Below the pieces are notes generated by a model, which was not told the DNA's origin, searched no databases, and saw only the letters and a list, made by a program, of their open reading frames with translations. The translations under genes and the position numbers were made by a program. Positions 43,327 to 51,575 of a stretch of DNA of 64,000 bases are shown piece by piece (the stretch's first letter is position 1; each line of letters begins with the position of its first letter). This stretch comes from Actinomyces sp. oral taxon 170 str. F0386 (GTDB lineage: Bacteria; Actinomycetota; Actinomycetes; Actinomycetales; Actinomycetaceae). The stretch lies in NCBI RefSeq assembly GCF_000195595.1, contig NZ_GL882511.1, forward strand, positions 124,001-188,000, given 5' to 3'.

Positions 43327-44459
43327 TGTCACGCGAGTTCATCCCCGCCGCCAAGCCGATCATCGGGCAGGAGGAGCGCGACGCCGTCGACGCCGTCCTG
43401 GCCTCCGGCATGGTTGTCCAGGGGCCCCAGGTCAAGGCCTTCGAGGAGGAGTTCTCCGCCCAGGTTGTCGACGGCGTCGAGTGCGTGGCCGTCAACTCCG
43501 GCACCTCGGCCCAGCACGTGGCCACCCTGGCCAGTGAGCTCCGGGAGCGCGCCGAAGGTGCCCCGGAGGTGATCGTCCCCTCCTTCACCTTCGCTGCCAC
43601 CGGAAACTCGGTGGCCATCAGCGGGGCCGTGCCGGTCTTCGCCGACATCGACCCGGTGACCTTCACCCTGGACCCCGCCAGCGTCGAGGCCTCCATCACC
43701 GAGCGCACGGCGGCCATCGAGGTGGTCCACCTCTACGGACTGCCCGCCAGCATGCCTGAGATCCTCGACATCGCCGAGCGCCACGGCCTGGCCGTCTTCG
43801 AGGACTGCGCCCAGGCGCACGGCGCCGCCATCGAGGGCAAACCGGTGGGCACCTTCGGCGCCTGGGGCTCCTTCTCCTTCTACCCCACCAAGAACATGAC
43901 CAGCCTCGAGGGCGGCATGATCACCACCGCCGACGCCGAGCTGGCCCGCCGCTGCCGCCTCATCCGCAACCAGGGCATGGAGCAGCAGTACGCCAACGAG
44001 CTGGTGGGCCTCAACAACCGCATGACGGACGTGGCCGCCGCCGTCGGCCGCGTGCAGCTGACCAGGCTGGCCGACTGGACCGCCACCCGCCAGGCCAATG
44101 CCGCGCGCCTCAACGACCTGCTGGGGGGCGTGGACGGCGTCGTCACCCCCCACGTCCCTGAGGGCTACACGCACGTCTACCACCAGTACACGATCCGCCT
44201 GGAGGGGGCCTCTGCCGCCGAGCGTGACGCCGTCCAGGCCGCCCTGCGCGAGGAGTGGCAGGTGGGCAGCGGCGTCTACTACCCGATCCCCAACCATCGC
44301 CTGGCCTCCCTGACCCACTACGCTGAGGGCCCCGAGCTGCCCGGAACCGAGCAGGCCGCTCGCGAGTGCCTGTCCCTGCCGGTCCACCCCTCCCTGAGTG
44401 AGGCCGACCTCGAGCGCATCGGCCGGGCCGTGGCCGCCACCGTCAAGGCGGGTGCCTGA
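43326..44459 (+). CDS. wlbC: DegT/DnrJ/EryC1 (PLP) sugar aminotransferase, WbpE/WlbC-like
   Basis: PLP-dependent sugar aminotransferase of 377 residues, expected to transfer an amino group to C3 of UDP-3-keto-GlcNAcA. Motifs are IIGQEERDAVDAVLASGMVVQGPQVKAFE, NSGTSAQH (phosphate-binding), VVHLYGLPA, EDCAQAHGA (Asp to the pyridine N) and SFYPTKNMTSLEGG (Schiff-base lysine), then RNQGMEQQY. The gene lies between the pathway acetyltransferase and dehydrogenase with no gaps. Specificity is inferred from this context. Confidence 0.88.
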   Translation: MSREFIPAAKPIIGQEERDAVDAVLASGMVVQGPQVKAFEEEFSAQVVDGVECVAVNSGTSAQHVATLASELRERAEGAPEVIVPSFTFAATGNSVAISGAVPVFADIDPVTFTLDPASVEASITERTAAIEVVHLYGLPASMPEILDIAERHGLAVFEDCAQAHGAAIEGKPVGTFGAWGSFSFYPTKNMTSLEGGMITTADAELARRCRLIRNQGMEQQYANELVGLNNRMTDVAAAVGRVQLTRLADWTATRQANAARLNDLLGGVDGVVTPHVPEGYTHVYHQYTIRLEGASAAERDAVQAALREEWQVGSGVYYPIPNHRLASLTHYAEGPELPGTEQAARECLSLPVHPSLSEADLERIGRAVAATVKAGA

Positions 44460-44460
44460 C

Positions 44461-45531
44461 GTGTGTGAGAACGTTGCCCTCGACGGCTTGGCCACAACCA
44501 CCGGCCTTCCCGAGGCCCATTACCTGTCCGACAAGGGCACGGCCGACAGCCCCCTGCGCGTGGGGCTCATCGGCCTGGGCTCCATGGGACGCCACCACGC
44601 CCGGGTCATCCGCGCCACCGAGGGCATGGAGCTGGTGGCCGTGGCCGATCCGGGCGGCGACCGCTTCGGCGTGGCCGGGGACCTGACGGTCCTGCCCGAC
44701 GTCCACGCCCTCATCGACGCCGGGCTCGATGCCGCCATGGTGGCCGTCCCCACCGTCTACCACGAGGACGTCGCCCTGGCCCTGGCCGAGGCCGGCGTGC
44801 ACACCATGGTGGAGAAGCCCATCGCCCACGACGCCGTCGCCGGCCGCCGCGTGGCCGCCGCCTTCGCCGAGCGCGGGCTGGTGGGCGCCGTCGGCTACGT
44901 GGAGCGCTGCAACCCGGCCCTGCGGGCGCTTCGCGAGCGCCTCGACGCCGGTGAGCTCGGCGAGGTCTACCAGGTCCTCACCCGCCGCCAGGGCCCCTTC
45001 CCGGCGCGCATCAGCGACGTCGGCGTCGTCAAGGACCTGGCCACCCACGACATCGACCTGACCTCCTGGGTGGCCGGCGCCCGCTACACCTCCGTGGCCG
45101 CGCAGGTCACGCACCGCTCCGGCCGGCAGACCGAGGACATGATGGTGGCCACCGGCCTGCTGGAGGGCGGCATCGTCGTCAGTCACCAGGTCAACTGGCT
45201 CACCCCCTTCAAGGAGCGCGTCACGATCGTCACCGGTGAGAAGGGCGCCTTCGTGGCCGACACCCTCACCGGCGACCTCACCTTTCACGCCAACGGCACC
45301 GTGGCCTCCACCTGGGACCAGGTCGCCGTCTTCCGGGGGGTCAGTGAAGGCGACGTCATCCGCTACGCGATCCCCAAGCGCGAGCCGCTGGCCCTGGAGC
45401 AGGAGAGCTTCCGCGACGCCGTGCGCGGCGTGGCCCAGCGCCACGTCACCATGGCCGAGGGCGTGGCCACGCTCGACGTCGTCGAGGCGGTCCTGACCTC
45501 GGCGAGCGAGAACCGGACGGTCGAGCTCTGA
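44461..45531 (+). CDS. wlbA: Gfo/Idh/MocA oxidoreductase, UDP-GlcNAcA 3-dehydrogenase-like (WbpB/WlbA)
   Basis: NAD-dependent sugar dehydrogenase of 356 residues. The N-terminal Rossmann motif LRVGLIGLGSMGRHHARVI starts near residue 37, after a non-conserved leader. Then come VEKPIAHD (the conserved EKP lysine) and ATHDIDLTSWVAG with the usual catalytic His. In this operon it should oxidise C3 of UDP-GlcNAcA to the keto sugar used by the aminotransferase. The GTG at 44461 follows the upstream stop by one base; a start closer to residue 35 is possible. Confidence 0.85.
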   Translation: MCENVALDGLATTTGLPEAHYLSDKGTADSPLRVGLIGLGSMGRHHARVIRATEGMELVAVADPGGDRFGVAGDLTVLPDVHALIDAGLDAAMVAVPTVYHEDVALALAEAGVHTMVEKPIAHDAVAGRRVAAAFAERGLVGAVGYVERCNPALRALRERLDAGELGEVYQVLTRRQGPFPARISDVGVVKDLATHDIDLTSWVAGARYTSVAAQVTHRSGRQTEDMMVATGLLEGGIVVSHQVNWLTPFKERVTIVTGEKGAFVADTLTGDLTFHANGTVASTWDQVAVFRGVSEGDVIRYAIPKREPLALEQESFRDAVRGVAQRHVTMAEGVATLDVVEAVLTSASENRTVEL

Positions 45532-45536
45532 GCCGC

Positions 45537-46859
45537 TTGCCTGCTTCGACGGGCCCGCTGGCAGCGCTGCTCGCCCGGGCCCGGTCGGTCATGGACTCCT
45601 CGCCGTTCCTGCGCCACGTGCTGACGCTGGTGACGGGCACGGCGGTGGCTCAGGGCGTCACCTTCCTCATGAAGATCGTCCTGGCCCGGGTCTACACCCC
45701 TCATGACATGGGGCTGCTGGGGACCTACGTGTCGGTGGCCTCGATCCTGGTGGCGGTCGCCGCGCTGCGCTACGACATGGCGATCATGCTGCCCAAGAAG
45801 GAGGCCGAGGCGCTGAGCGTGGCCCGCCTGGGCATGGTGTGCCTGACCGTGGTCTCGCTGCTGGCAACAGTGGTCTCCTTCCCACTCAACGGCGTCATCG
45901 CCCGGCAGTGGGGGCACGAGGTGGCCCTGTGGATGCCGCTGGTGGGGCTGACGACCTTCCTCATGTCCGGCGTGGAGCTGTTCAAGTACTGGTTCAACCG
46001 CAACAGCGACTACCGCGCGATCGCGGTCAACCAGGCCGAGCAGCAGATCGGCCTGACCGGGGGCCAGTTCATTCTCGGGATCGCGGGCCTGGGAGGAATG
46101 CCCGGACTGGTGCTCGGGCACACGGCGGGCCAGATCTTCGCCTTCGCCAACCTGGGGCGTCAGGCCAAGGCCCTGTGGCGACGGCTCCCCGAGGGCGCTC
46201 CGTCTCTGCGCTGGTCGGCCCACCGATACCGTCGCATGCCGCTGCTCAACGGCCCCAACGCCCTGGGGGACGCGCTGCGGACCAACGGCATCGCCCTGCT
46301 CATCTCGGGCTACTCGGTGGCCTCCCTCGGGCAGTTCCAGATGGCGTGGGGGGTGCTCGATGCACCGCTCATTCTCATCAACGGCGCCGTGGCCAGGGTC
46401 TTCTTCCAGAAGCTCTCCACGATCGAGCCCGGGCAGATGCGTCCGCTGGTCCGGGTCACCATCAGGCGGGCGGTGCTCATCGGGATCATCCCCTTCGCGC
46501 TCATCTACGTGCTCTCGCCGTGGCTCTTCCCGCTGCTGTTCGGGGAGCGGTGGGCCGAGTCCGGGAGCTTCGCCCGCGCACTGACCCCCTGGCTGTTCAT
46601 GATGCTCATCACCTCACCGATCTCGAATCTCTTCATCGTCACCGAGCACCAGGACTGGATGCTGGGGTTCAACGTCTTCTACACGGCGTTGCCCCTGGCC
46701 TGGCTGTACTGGTCCCCGCTGGACCTGCTGGCCACCTGCTACGTCCTGGGCGCCATGATGGCCGCGTTGCTGGTGGCCAACACCGCCCTGGCCGACCACG
46801 CCGCCAAGCAGTTCGACGCCGGCGAGCGCGTGGGCAGCTTCCAGACCCAGGAGAGCTAG
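45537..46859 (+). CDS. Wzx-like polysaccharide flippase (MOP superfamily)
   Basis: Membrane protein of 440 residues with about twelve hydrophobic segments, from LRHVLTLVTGTAVAQGVTFLMKIVLARVYTP to the last helices before residue 420. The N-terminal pattern (G-T-x-x-A-Q, then LAR-x-Y-x-P-x-D-x-G) is typical of polysaccharide biosynthesis proteins that flip lipid-linked repeats. It lies 5 bases after the uronate-pathway dehydrogenase and ahead of a GT4 glycosyltransferase. The start is uncertain: TTG at 45537 follows the upstream stop directly, and ATG at 45591 would remove 18 residues. Confidence 0.85.
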   Translation: MPASTGPLAALLARARSVMDSSPFLRHVLTLVTGTAVAQGVTFLMKIVLARVYTPHDMGLLGTYVSVASILVAVAALRYDMAIMLPKKEAEALSVARLGMVCLTVVSLLATVVSFPLNGVIARQWGHEVALWMPLVGLTTFLMSGVELFKYWFNRNSDYRAIAVNQAEQQIGLTGGQFILGIAGLGGMPGLVLGHTAGQIFAFANLGRQAKALWRRLPEGAPSLRWSAHRYRRMPLLNGPNALGDALRTNGIALLISGYSVASLGQFQMAWGVLDAPLILINGAVARVFFQKLSTIEPGQMRPLVRVTIRRAVLIGIIPFALIYVLSPWLFPLLFGERWAESGSFARALTPWLFMMLITSPISNLFIVTEHQDWMLGFNVFYTALPLAWLYWSPLDLLATCYVLGAMMAALLVANTALADHAAKQFDAGERVGSFQTQES

Positions 46860-46875
46860 GAAGGACCACGGGACT

Positions 46876-48186
46876 ATGACGCACGCACCGCGCCCGAGCA
46901 ACCGCACGGGCCCGACCACGCAGCGGTCTGGCCGACGCAGCCTGCTCCTGCTCACCGACTTCTACCCCTACGAGGTGGGGGAGGAGTTCCTCGAGCAGGA
47001 GATCGAGACACTGTGCGCCGCCTACGACGAGGTCGTCGTCGTCCCGGTGCGCCTGAGCGAGGGCGCCCGTCAGACCCGCGCGCTGCCGGCTAACGCCCGC
47101 TGCGCTCTGTTGCCGGCCTCTCGGCTGCCCGACTGGCGCTTTCACGCGATTCTGCGCGCCCCGCAGATCCTGCTGGGACGGGAACGGATGGTGGAGACCC
47201 CGCCGTGGAAGAGCTTCGGGCGCTTCGGGATGGATGTGCGCTTCGCGGCGATCGCCCTGAGCGCCTACGGCCGGATGCGCCGGCTCCTGCCGGGCCTCGG
47301 TCTGGAGGGCGCCGATCGTCTGACGATCTACTCCTACTGGTTCTTCACCGGGGCGGCTCTGGGCGGGATGCTGCGGCGCCGCGAGCTGAAGGGGCGGCCG
47401 GTCAAGGTCGTCTCCCGGGCGCACGCCTACGACGTCGACGAGGCCGACGCGCCGCGCGGCTACGTCCCCTCGCGCCGCTTCGTCATGCGGGCCGTGGATC
47501 GGGTCTACCCGATCTCGCAGTACGCGGCCGGCTTCCTGCGCCGCCGCTTCCCCAAGGCCGACACCATTGAGGTGCGCCGCCTGGGCGTGCCGGCCGCCCC
47601 GCGCCACGAGCGGCATCGGACTGAGCCCTTCCAGCTCGTCTCCTGCTCGCACATGGCGCCTTACAAACGGGTCCACCTCATCGTGGATGCCGTCGCTGAG
47701 CTGGAGAGGCGCGGCCGGAAGGTCACCTGGACTCATATCGGTGAGTTCGACGACGAGCGCCTGACGGCCATGCGGGCCCGGGCCGAGGAGCGGATCGACT
47801 CGACCCCGGTCACCTTCACCGGGCACCTGACCAACACCGAGGTCCGCGAGCTCTACGCGACGACGGACTTCTCCTGCTTCCTCAACTGCTCCGACGGCGA
47901 GGGCGTGCCGGTGGCCGTCATGGAGGCGCAGGCGGCGGGGCTGCCGGTGGTGGCCACGGCCGCCGGGGGGACCGGCGAGATCGTCCACGACCGCGAGAAC
48001 GGCCGACTCATCCCGGTGGAGACCACCGCCGAGCAGATCGCCGACGCCATCGAGTCGGTCATGGACCTCGGCGACGCGGAGTACGAGGCCATGAGCCGGG
48101 ACGCGCACGCCACCTGGGCCGAGATGTCCGACGCCCAGCGCCAGTACCGCGAGTTCGTCGACGGCCTCATCGCCCTCGAGGGCTGA
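46876..48186 (+). CDS. GT4-family glycosyltransferase
   Basis: Retaining GT-B glycosyltransferase of 436 residues. The N-terminal half contains LLLLTDFYPYEVGEEFLEQEIETL. The donor-binding half shows VSCSHMAPYKRVHLIVDAVAELERRG and the E-x7-E motif region in EGVPVAVMEAQAAGLPVVATAAGGTGEIV. GGAAGGA precedes the ATG. It lies 16 bases after the flippase gene and is the last gene of this co-directional group. Donor and acceptor are unknown. Confidence 0.9.
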   Translation: MTHAPRPSNRTGPTTQRSGRRSLLLLTDFYPYEVGEEFLEQEIETLCAAYDEVVVVPVRLSEGARQTRALPANARCALLPASRLPDWRFHAILRAPQILLGRERMVETPPWKSFGRFGMDVRFAAIALSAYGRMRRLLPGLGLEGADRLTIYSYWFFTGAALGGMLRRRELKGRPVKVVSRAHAYDVDEADAPRGYVPSRRFVMRAVDRVYPISQYAAGFLRRRFPKADTIEVRRLGVPAAPRHERHRTEPFQLVSCSHMAPYKRVHLIVDAVAELERRGRKVTWTHIGEFDDERLTAMRARAEERIDSTPVTFTGHLTNTEVRELYATTDFSCFLNCSDGEGVPVAVMEAQAAGLPVVATAAGGTGEIVHDRENGRLIPVETTAEQIADAIESVMDLGDAEYEAMSRDAHATWAEMSDAQRQYREFVDGLIALEG

Positions 48187-48368
48187 ATTCAAGGTGCCTC
48201 GCGGGCTATTCATGAGGTCCGTCGTCGGATCTGCCGTTCTCCTGCGGTGTGTCAGCGGCTCGGTGCCCACACAGCGGATATGACTGACTCGACGGTCAGA
48301 GTATGTCTCAGAGAAGGCCTTAGAATCCTGCGGTTCTCGTGTGTGCTATGACATGACTGTGGCGCTTA

Positions 48369-48385
48369 TGTCCACTGTGTGGACA
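48369..48385. promoter_or_regulatory. TGTCCAC-TGT-GTGGACA palindrome, copy b
   Basis: Perfect 7-bp arms around TGT. TAGAAT lies 42 nt upstream, matching the 41-nt spacing at copy a (12681). Confidence 0.65.
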
Positions 48386-48514
48386 CTAATCGCCGTCAAA
48401 TCGTCGCTCCTACCGATAGTCACAACGACAGGCCGGATGAATGATCCCTTAAGGCCTATTCACGGGGTTTGACGCGATGCTTGGCGCGAGGGGCGCTGGA
48501 TCCGCGGTGACAGG

Positions 48515-48531
48515 TGTCCATGCTGCGGACA
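48515..48531. promoter_or_regulatory. TGTCC-dyad, degenerate copy c
   Basis: TGTCCATGCTGCGGACA retains the outer TGTCC/GGACA arms with a degenerate centre. No GAAT hexamer at the 42-nt position. Confidence 0.45.
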
Positions 48532-48617
48532 TGAAGGTTACAAGGACGTTGGAAGCCGAGTGAGAACCGCGGAATTTCAAGGATGCTCGTCGATCGCGTC
48601 GGCTGCGGGCTCAGCTA

Positions 48618-48634
48618 TGTCCGCTGCGTGGACA
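48618..48634. promoter_or_regulatory. TGTCCGC-TGC-GTGGACA palindrome, copy d
   Basis: Same framework as copies a and b, with one mismatched pair. CGGAAT lies 42 nt upstream. It is the copy nearest to the membrane gene at 48795. Confidence 0.55.
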
Positions 48635-48794
48635 CCGGTTCGCTCGTGTTTCACAGGAGGATGGTGGAACCGACTGCGAATCCCGCGAATAAAATCCTTC
48701 AATAGTTGAATCGACGAGCGAGTTCCACTGAGGGCTCTCAGGGTGTTTCTATTTCAAGGTTGATTGGACTTTGTGCTGGTGATACAAATGACGC

Positions 48795-50297
48795 ATGATG
48801 GATCACGATGTGTCGCCTAGTACGCAGAGCGCTCCGTTTCGCTCGCTCAAGTCTTCTCGCAGGCCCGGATTTATTGGAAGTTTGTTGTTTGGTCTCATTG
48901 CTACGTCATGGTGGTGTGCCGTTGCTGTTCTGGTGCATTTGTTGATACGGCCACGCCTTCGTGCCTCTTTTGAGGATAATCCACTCAGTGTTTTCGGGTT
49001 GTATTTTAACTTATTCAAAGACCTTACTGTGGAAGAATCCAATGCCGGTTCGTCTGCATTGTTTAGTCTCTTGGCTGCGGTGGTTGGGTTGGCGATAGTG
49101 TTACGTGGAATGGTGTGGGAGGTGCAAGATCTTCCTGAAGACTCGCACGTGTATCGAGCTTGGTTGCAACGAACGATGGATGCTTCCGTAAGGGAAGACA
49201 CAGCCATTTTTCTCACGGCAATGCTCTGTGGTCTGTATGGGTTTATAGTGGTTTGCTACGGATTTCTAGCTGGAGGTAGAGGCTGGAGGGGATTCAGTCT
49301 TGTGGTCTTCCTGGTTCTGGTTGTCTTGAGTTTAATTGTTTCAATCTTACCCGCCTTTGTTATAAGAAGTAGCGCAGGAGTGGTTAGTAGCTATGCGTAT
49401 AGTCTTATTCGTTTAGCGAATCTAGCAGAATATAGATGTCATAATGAAAGTGGTGACGCCCATCCTTTTAAGGTCGGAAAGGACGGAGAATTACCTCGGA
49501 TTAAAAAGGTAGTGAGCGCTTTAGTGTGTAAAAATGGTAAGGGGCGGTGGGCGTTATTGGGAAAAAATGCAGGTGTGTGTCTTGCGGTGCTTGCATCATT
49601 TGTAGTAATTGTGGCGAGGTTTGGTTCCGCAAATATTGGCGGTGTCGTTGTGTTGGCTGCCTATATGGTGTTTGTGGCTCTACTTTTTGAGTTGTTGATT
49701 CCGTTAGCTCTCTATGCGAATTCTAATAGCATCGCGGTGGGTGGGTCGAATTTTGGGCGCGGTGCACTATTTGTATTTGCTTCCATGCTTTCCCTTCTAG
49801 GGTGGGCGATGTATGTAATGTTATTCATCGGAGCAGTATCGTCTTGCTGGGGGATTGTAGTAATTTGCCTGCCTGTCTGGTGGTTTATTCGGTTTCTTCT
49901 AGCTCTATTTGTGAAACTTTCTGCAGGAAATGGCGATTCAAATGACGGTGGTAAACCAAAAGGAAATGACGATTCAAACAACGATGGTCAACCGAAGAAA
50001 GCCAATGCGTTTCAGAGAATTTGTGCTTTTTTGAGGGATGAGGTTGGCTTACGTGATGCGATGTTGGTCTGTATTGATCAGTGCATGCTTGAAAGTGGGG
50101 GTTTGGTGAATTCCTGTGTCGATCGAAACGTGCAGGTCGCCACTGAATTGAATGCTGTATTCGATCAAGTTGTGCCTGAGGGGTGTGTCGTAAGTCGCGG
50201 TGATGGCGGGGAGGTGGATTTAAGGAATTATCTGTCTGAGACGGTGAAGGTGACCGCGCCTCCGGTGCCGGAGACTGGCTCTGGTGCCGGCAAGTAG
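48795..50297 (+). CDS. Orphan multi-pass membrane protein, unlike its neighbours in composition
   Basis: Protein of 500 residues that I do not recognise. About eight hydrophobic segments occupy residues 28-375 in pairs: 28-50, 85-105, 138-160, 168-190, 260-280, 285-310, 318-340 and 345-370. A hydrophilic linker at about residues 377-402 contains two copies of a 12-residue repeat, followed by a soluble C-terminal domain of about 95 residues with four cysteines. The DNA is visibly AT-richer and uses AT-ending codons throughout, unlike every neighbour, so recent transfer is likely. Tandem ATGs at 48795 and 48798 are the start candidates; no clear ribosome binding site precedes them. It breaks up the glycan cluster. 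Confidence 0.8.
   Translation: MMDHDVSPSTQSAPFRSLKSSRRPGFIGSLLFGLIATSWWCAVAVLVHLLIRPRLRASFEDNPLSVFGLYFNLFKDLTVEESNAGSSALFSLLAAVVGLAIVLRGMVWEVQDLPEDSHVYRAWLQRTMDASVREDTAIFLTAMLCGLYGFIVVCYGFLAGGRGWRGFSLVVFLVLVVLSLIVSILPAFVIRSSAGVVSSYAYSLIRLANLAEYRCHNESGDAHPFKVGKDGELPRIKKVVSALVCKNGKGRWALLGKNAGVCLAVLASFVVIVARFGSANIGGVVVLAAYMVFVALLFELLIPLALYANSNSIAVGGSNFGRGALFVFASMLSLLGWAMYVMLFIGAVSSCWGIVVICLPVWWFIRFLLALFVKLSAGNGDSNDGGKPKGNDDSNNDGQPKKANAFQRICAFLRDEVGLRDAMLVCIDQCMLESGGLVNSCVDRNVQVATELNAVFDQVVPEGCVVSRGDGGEVDLRNYLSETVKVTAPPVPETGSGAGK
49926..49997 (+). repeat. Tandem 36-bp direct repeat (two units) inside the orphan gene
   Basis: Units 49926-49961 and 49962-49997 are alike at most positions and encode GNGDSNDGGKPK and GNDDSNNDGQPK, a flexible linker between the membrane part and the C-terminal domain. 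Confidence 0.8.
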
Positions 50298-50304
50298 GAG
50301 GAGT

Positions 50305-50409
50305 GAGAACGTACTTTTCTCGCGAGGACTGCGCTTTGTCGTTGACGACTGATGTCAGACCGCAGTCGTCGATGATGAAAGTACGTCCCCACAGCAAATC
50401 GCCGTTCTC
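50305..50409. other. Nested inverted repeats between convergent genes
   Basis: ACGTACTTT (50309-50317) pairs with AAAGTACGT (50378-50386). GACGACTG (50344-50351) pairs with CAGTCGTC (50363-50370) inside it, and GAGAAC (50305-50310) can pair with GTTCTC (50404-50409) outside. A large cruciform or bidirectional terminator between the orphan gene and the epimerase gene is possible. The rest of the gap to 50492 shows nothing clear. Confidence 0.6.
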
Positions 50410-50492
50410 AAGATGCGCAGAAGTTCAGGCCCGGCCGCCCGGCCCCAGTGCGCTCCGGGAGAGTGCCTGCTGTGCGTCGTCGAATCCGGCCG

Positions 50493-51575
50493 TCAGCCGG
50501 GCAGGTGAGCGGTGAGTTCCTGGACGACGCGCTCGGCGGCGTGGCCGTCGCCGTAGGGGTGTGCGTCGGCCTGGGGCGGCTCGGCCGGCCGTGGTCGCGA
50601 TGCCGCCTCCACCAGCGCCTCCCCGGGCTCGACCAGCCGGTTCCACCCCAGCTCCACCGTTTCCACCCACTCGGTCTGAGGACGCACCGTGGTGCACGGC
50701 ACCCGCAGCAGGAACGCCTCCTTCTGCAGGCCGCCGGAGTCGGTGATGACGCCGCGGGCATGAAGCGCCGAGGCGATGAGGTCGGGGTAGGCCAGCGGAG
50801 GATGAATCAGCAGCGATCCCCGGCTCTCCAGGGCCAGGCCGTGCTCGGCGCACTTGGCCACCAGGCGCGGGTGGGCCAGGATGACGACGGGATGGTCCAC
50901 CCGGGCCAGGGAGTCCAGGACGCTCTTCAGGCGCTCGGCGTCGTCGGTGTTCTCGGCCCGGTGGATCGTGGCCAGGGAGTAGGAGCCCTCAGTCAGCGAG
51001 AGCTCCTCCATGACCGGGCTGGGGGAGCCCGAGACCCGGTCGCGCACCTGGAGGAGCACGTCGGTCATGACATCGCCGACGACGACGGTGCTGCTCGCCA
51101 GCCCTTCGGCGGCCAGGTGCTCGGCCCCCACCACGGTGGGCGTCAGGAGCAGGTCCGCGGCGTGGTCGGTCAGGACCCGGTTGATCTCCTCGGGCATGGC
51201 CCGGTTGAAGGAGCGCAGCCCCGCCTCCAGGTGGGCCACCGGGATGTGCAGCTTGACGGCCGCCAGGGCCGCAGCCAGCGTCGAGTTCGTGTCCCCGTAG
51301 ACCAGGACCCAGTCCGCAGACAGGGGCGGCAGGGCCTCATCGAGCGCGGCGAGCATCGCCCCGGTCTGGGCGCCGTGCCCGCCCGAGCCCACGCCCAGGT
51401 GAACATCGGGCGCCGGAATCCCCAGGTCGGTGAAGAAGACGTCGGAGAGCATCGGGTCGTAGTGCTGCCCGGTGTGGATGATGACGTGCTCCACCCCGGC
51501 AGCAGCCATGGCGTGGGCGACCGGGGCGAGCTTGACGAACTGGGGCCGGGCCCCGACGACGGAGACAACGCGCAT
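50493..51575 (-). CDS. wlbD: UDP-N-acetylglucosamine 2-epimerase family, WbpI/WlbD-like
   Basis: Non-hydrolysing UDP-sugar 2-epimerase of 360 residues. The start VVGARPQFVKLAPV, then HTGQHYDPMLSDVFFTDLGIP, VLVYGDTNSTLAAALAAVKLHIPVAHLEAGLRSFNRAMPEEINRVLTD, follows the WbpI/WlbD pattern. E. coli-type WecB instead reads GTRPEAIK and ...EAGLRTGDLYSPWPEE. WbpI converts UDP-GlcNAc3NAcA to UDP-ManNAc3NAcA, which fits the acetyltransferase, aminotransferase and dehydrogenase genes 5-8 kb away. Ordinary UDP-GlcNAc 2-epimerase activity remains possible. The ATG has TAGGAT 6 nt upstream on the minus strand. Confidence 0.87.
   Translation of the reverse strand: MRVVSVVGARPQFVKLAPVAHAMAAAGVEHVIIHTGQHYDPMLSDVFFTDLGIPAPDVHLGVGSGGHGAQTGAMLAALDEALPPLSADWVLVYGDTNSTLAAALAAVKLHIPVAHLEAGLRSFNRAMPEEINRVLTDHAADLLLTPTVVGAEHLAAEGLASSTVVVGDVMTDVLLQVRDRVSGSPSPVMEELSLTEGSYSLATIHRAENTDDAERLKSVLDSLARVDHPVVILAHPRLVAKCAEHGLALESRGSLLIHPPLAYPDLIASALHARGVITDSGGLQKEAFLLRVPCTTVRPQTEWVETVELGWNRLVEPGEALVEAASRPRPAEPPQADAHPYGDGHAAERVVQELTAHLPG

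Larger units (their letters stand above)
48187..48794. other. 608-bp AT-richer intergenic region with three palindrome copies
   Basis: No convincing gene. The base composition shifts toward AT. Three copies of the TGTCC...GGACA dyad lie at 48369, 48515 and 48618. TAGAAT (48321-48326) and CGGAAT (48570-48575) each lie 42 nt upstream of the first and third copies. The promoter of the orphan membrane gene at 48795 must lie here or in the preceding operon. Confidence 0.65.

Noticed and set aside
48369-48634. CRISPR-like or IS-end interpretation of the TGTCC palindromes
   Set aside because: Spacing is irregular (146 and 103 bp), there are no unique spacers of constant length, and no cas or transposase gene is nearby.
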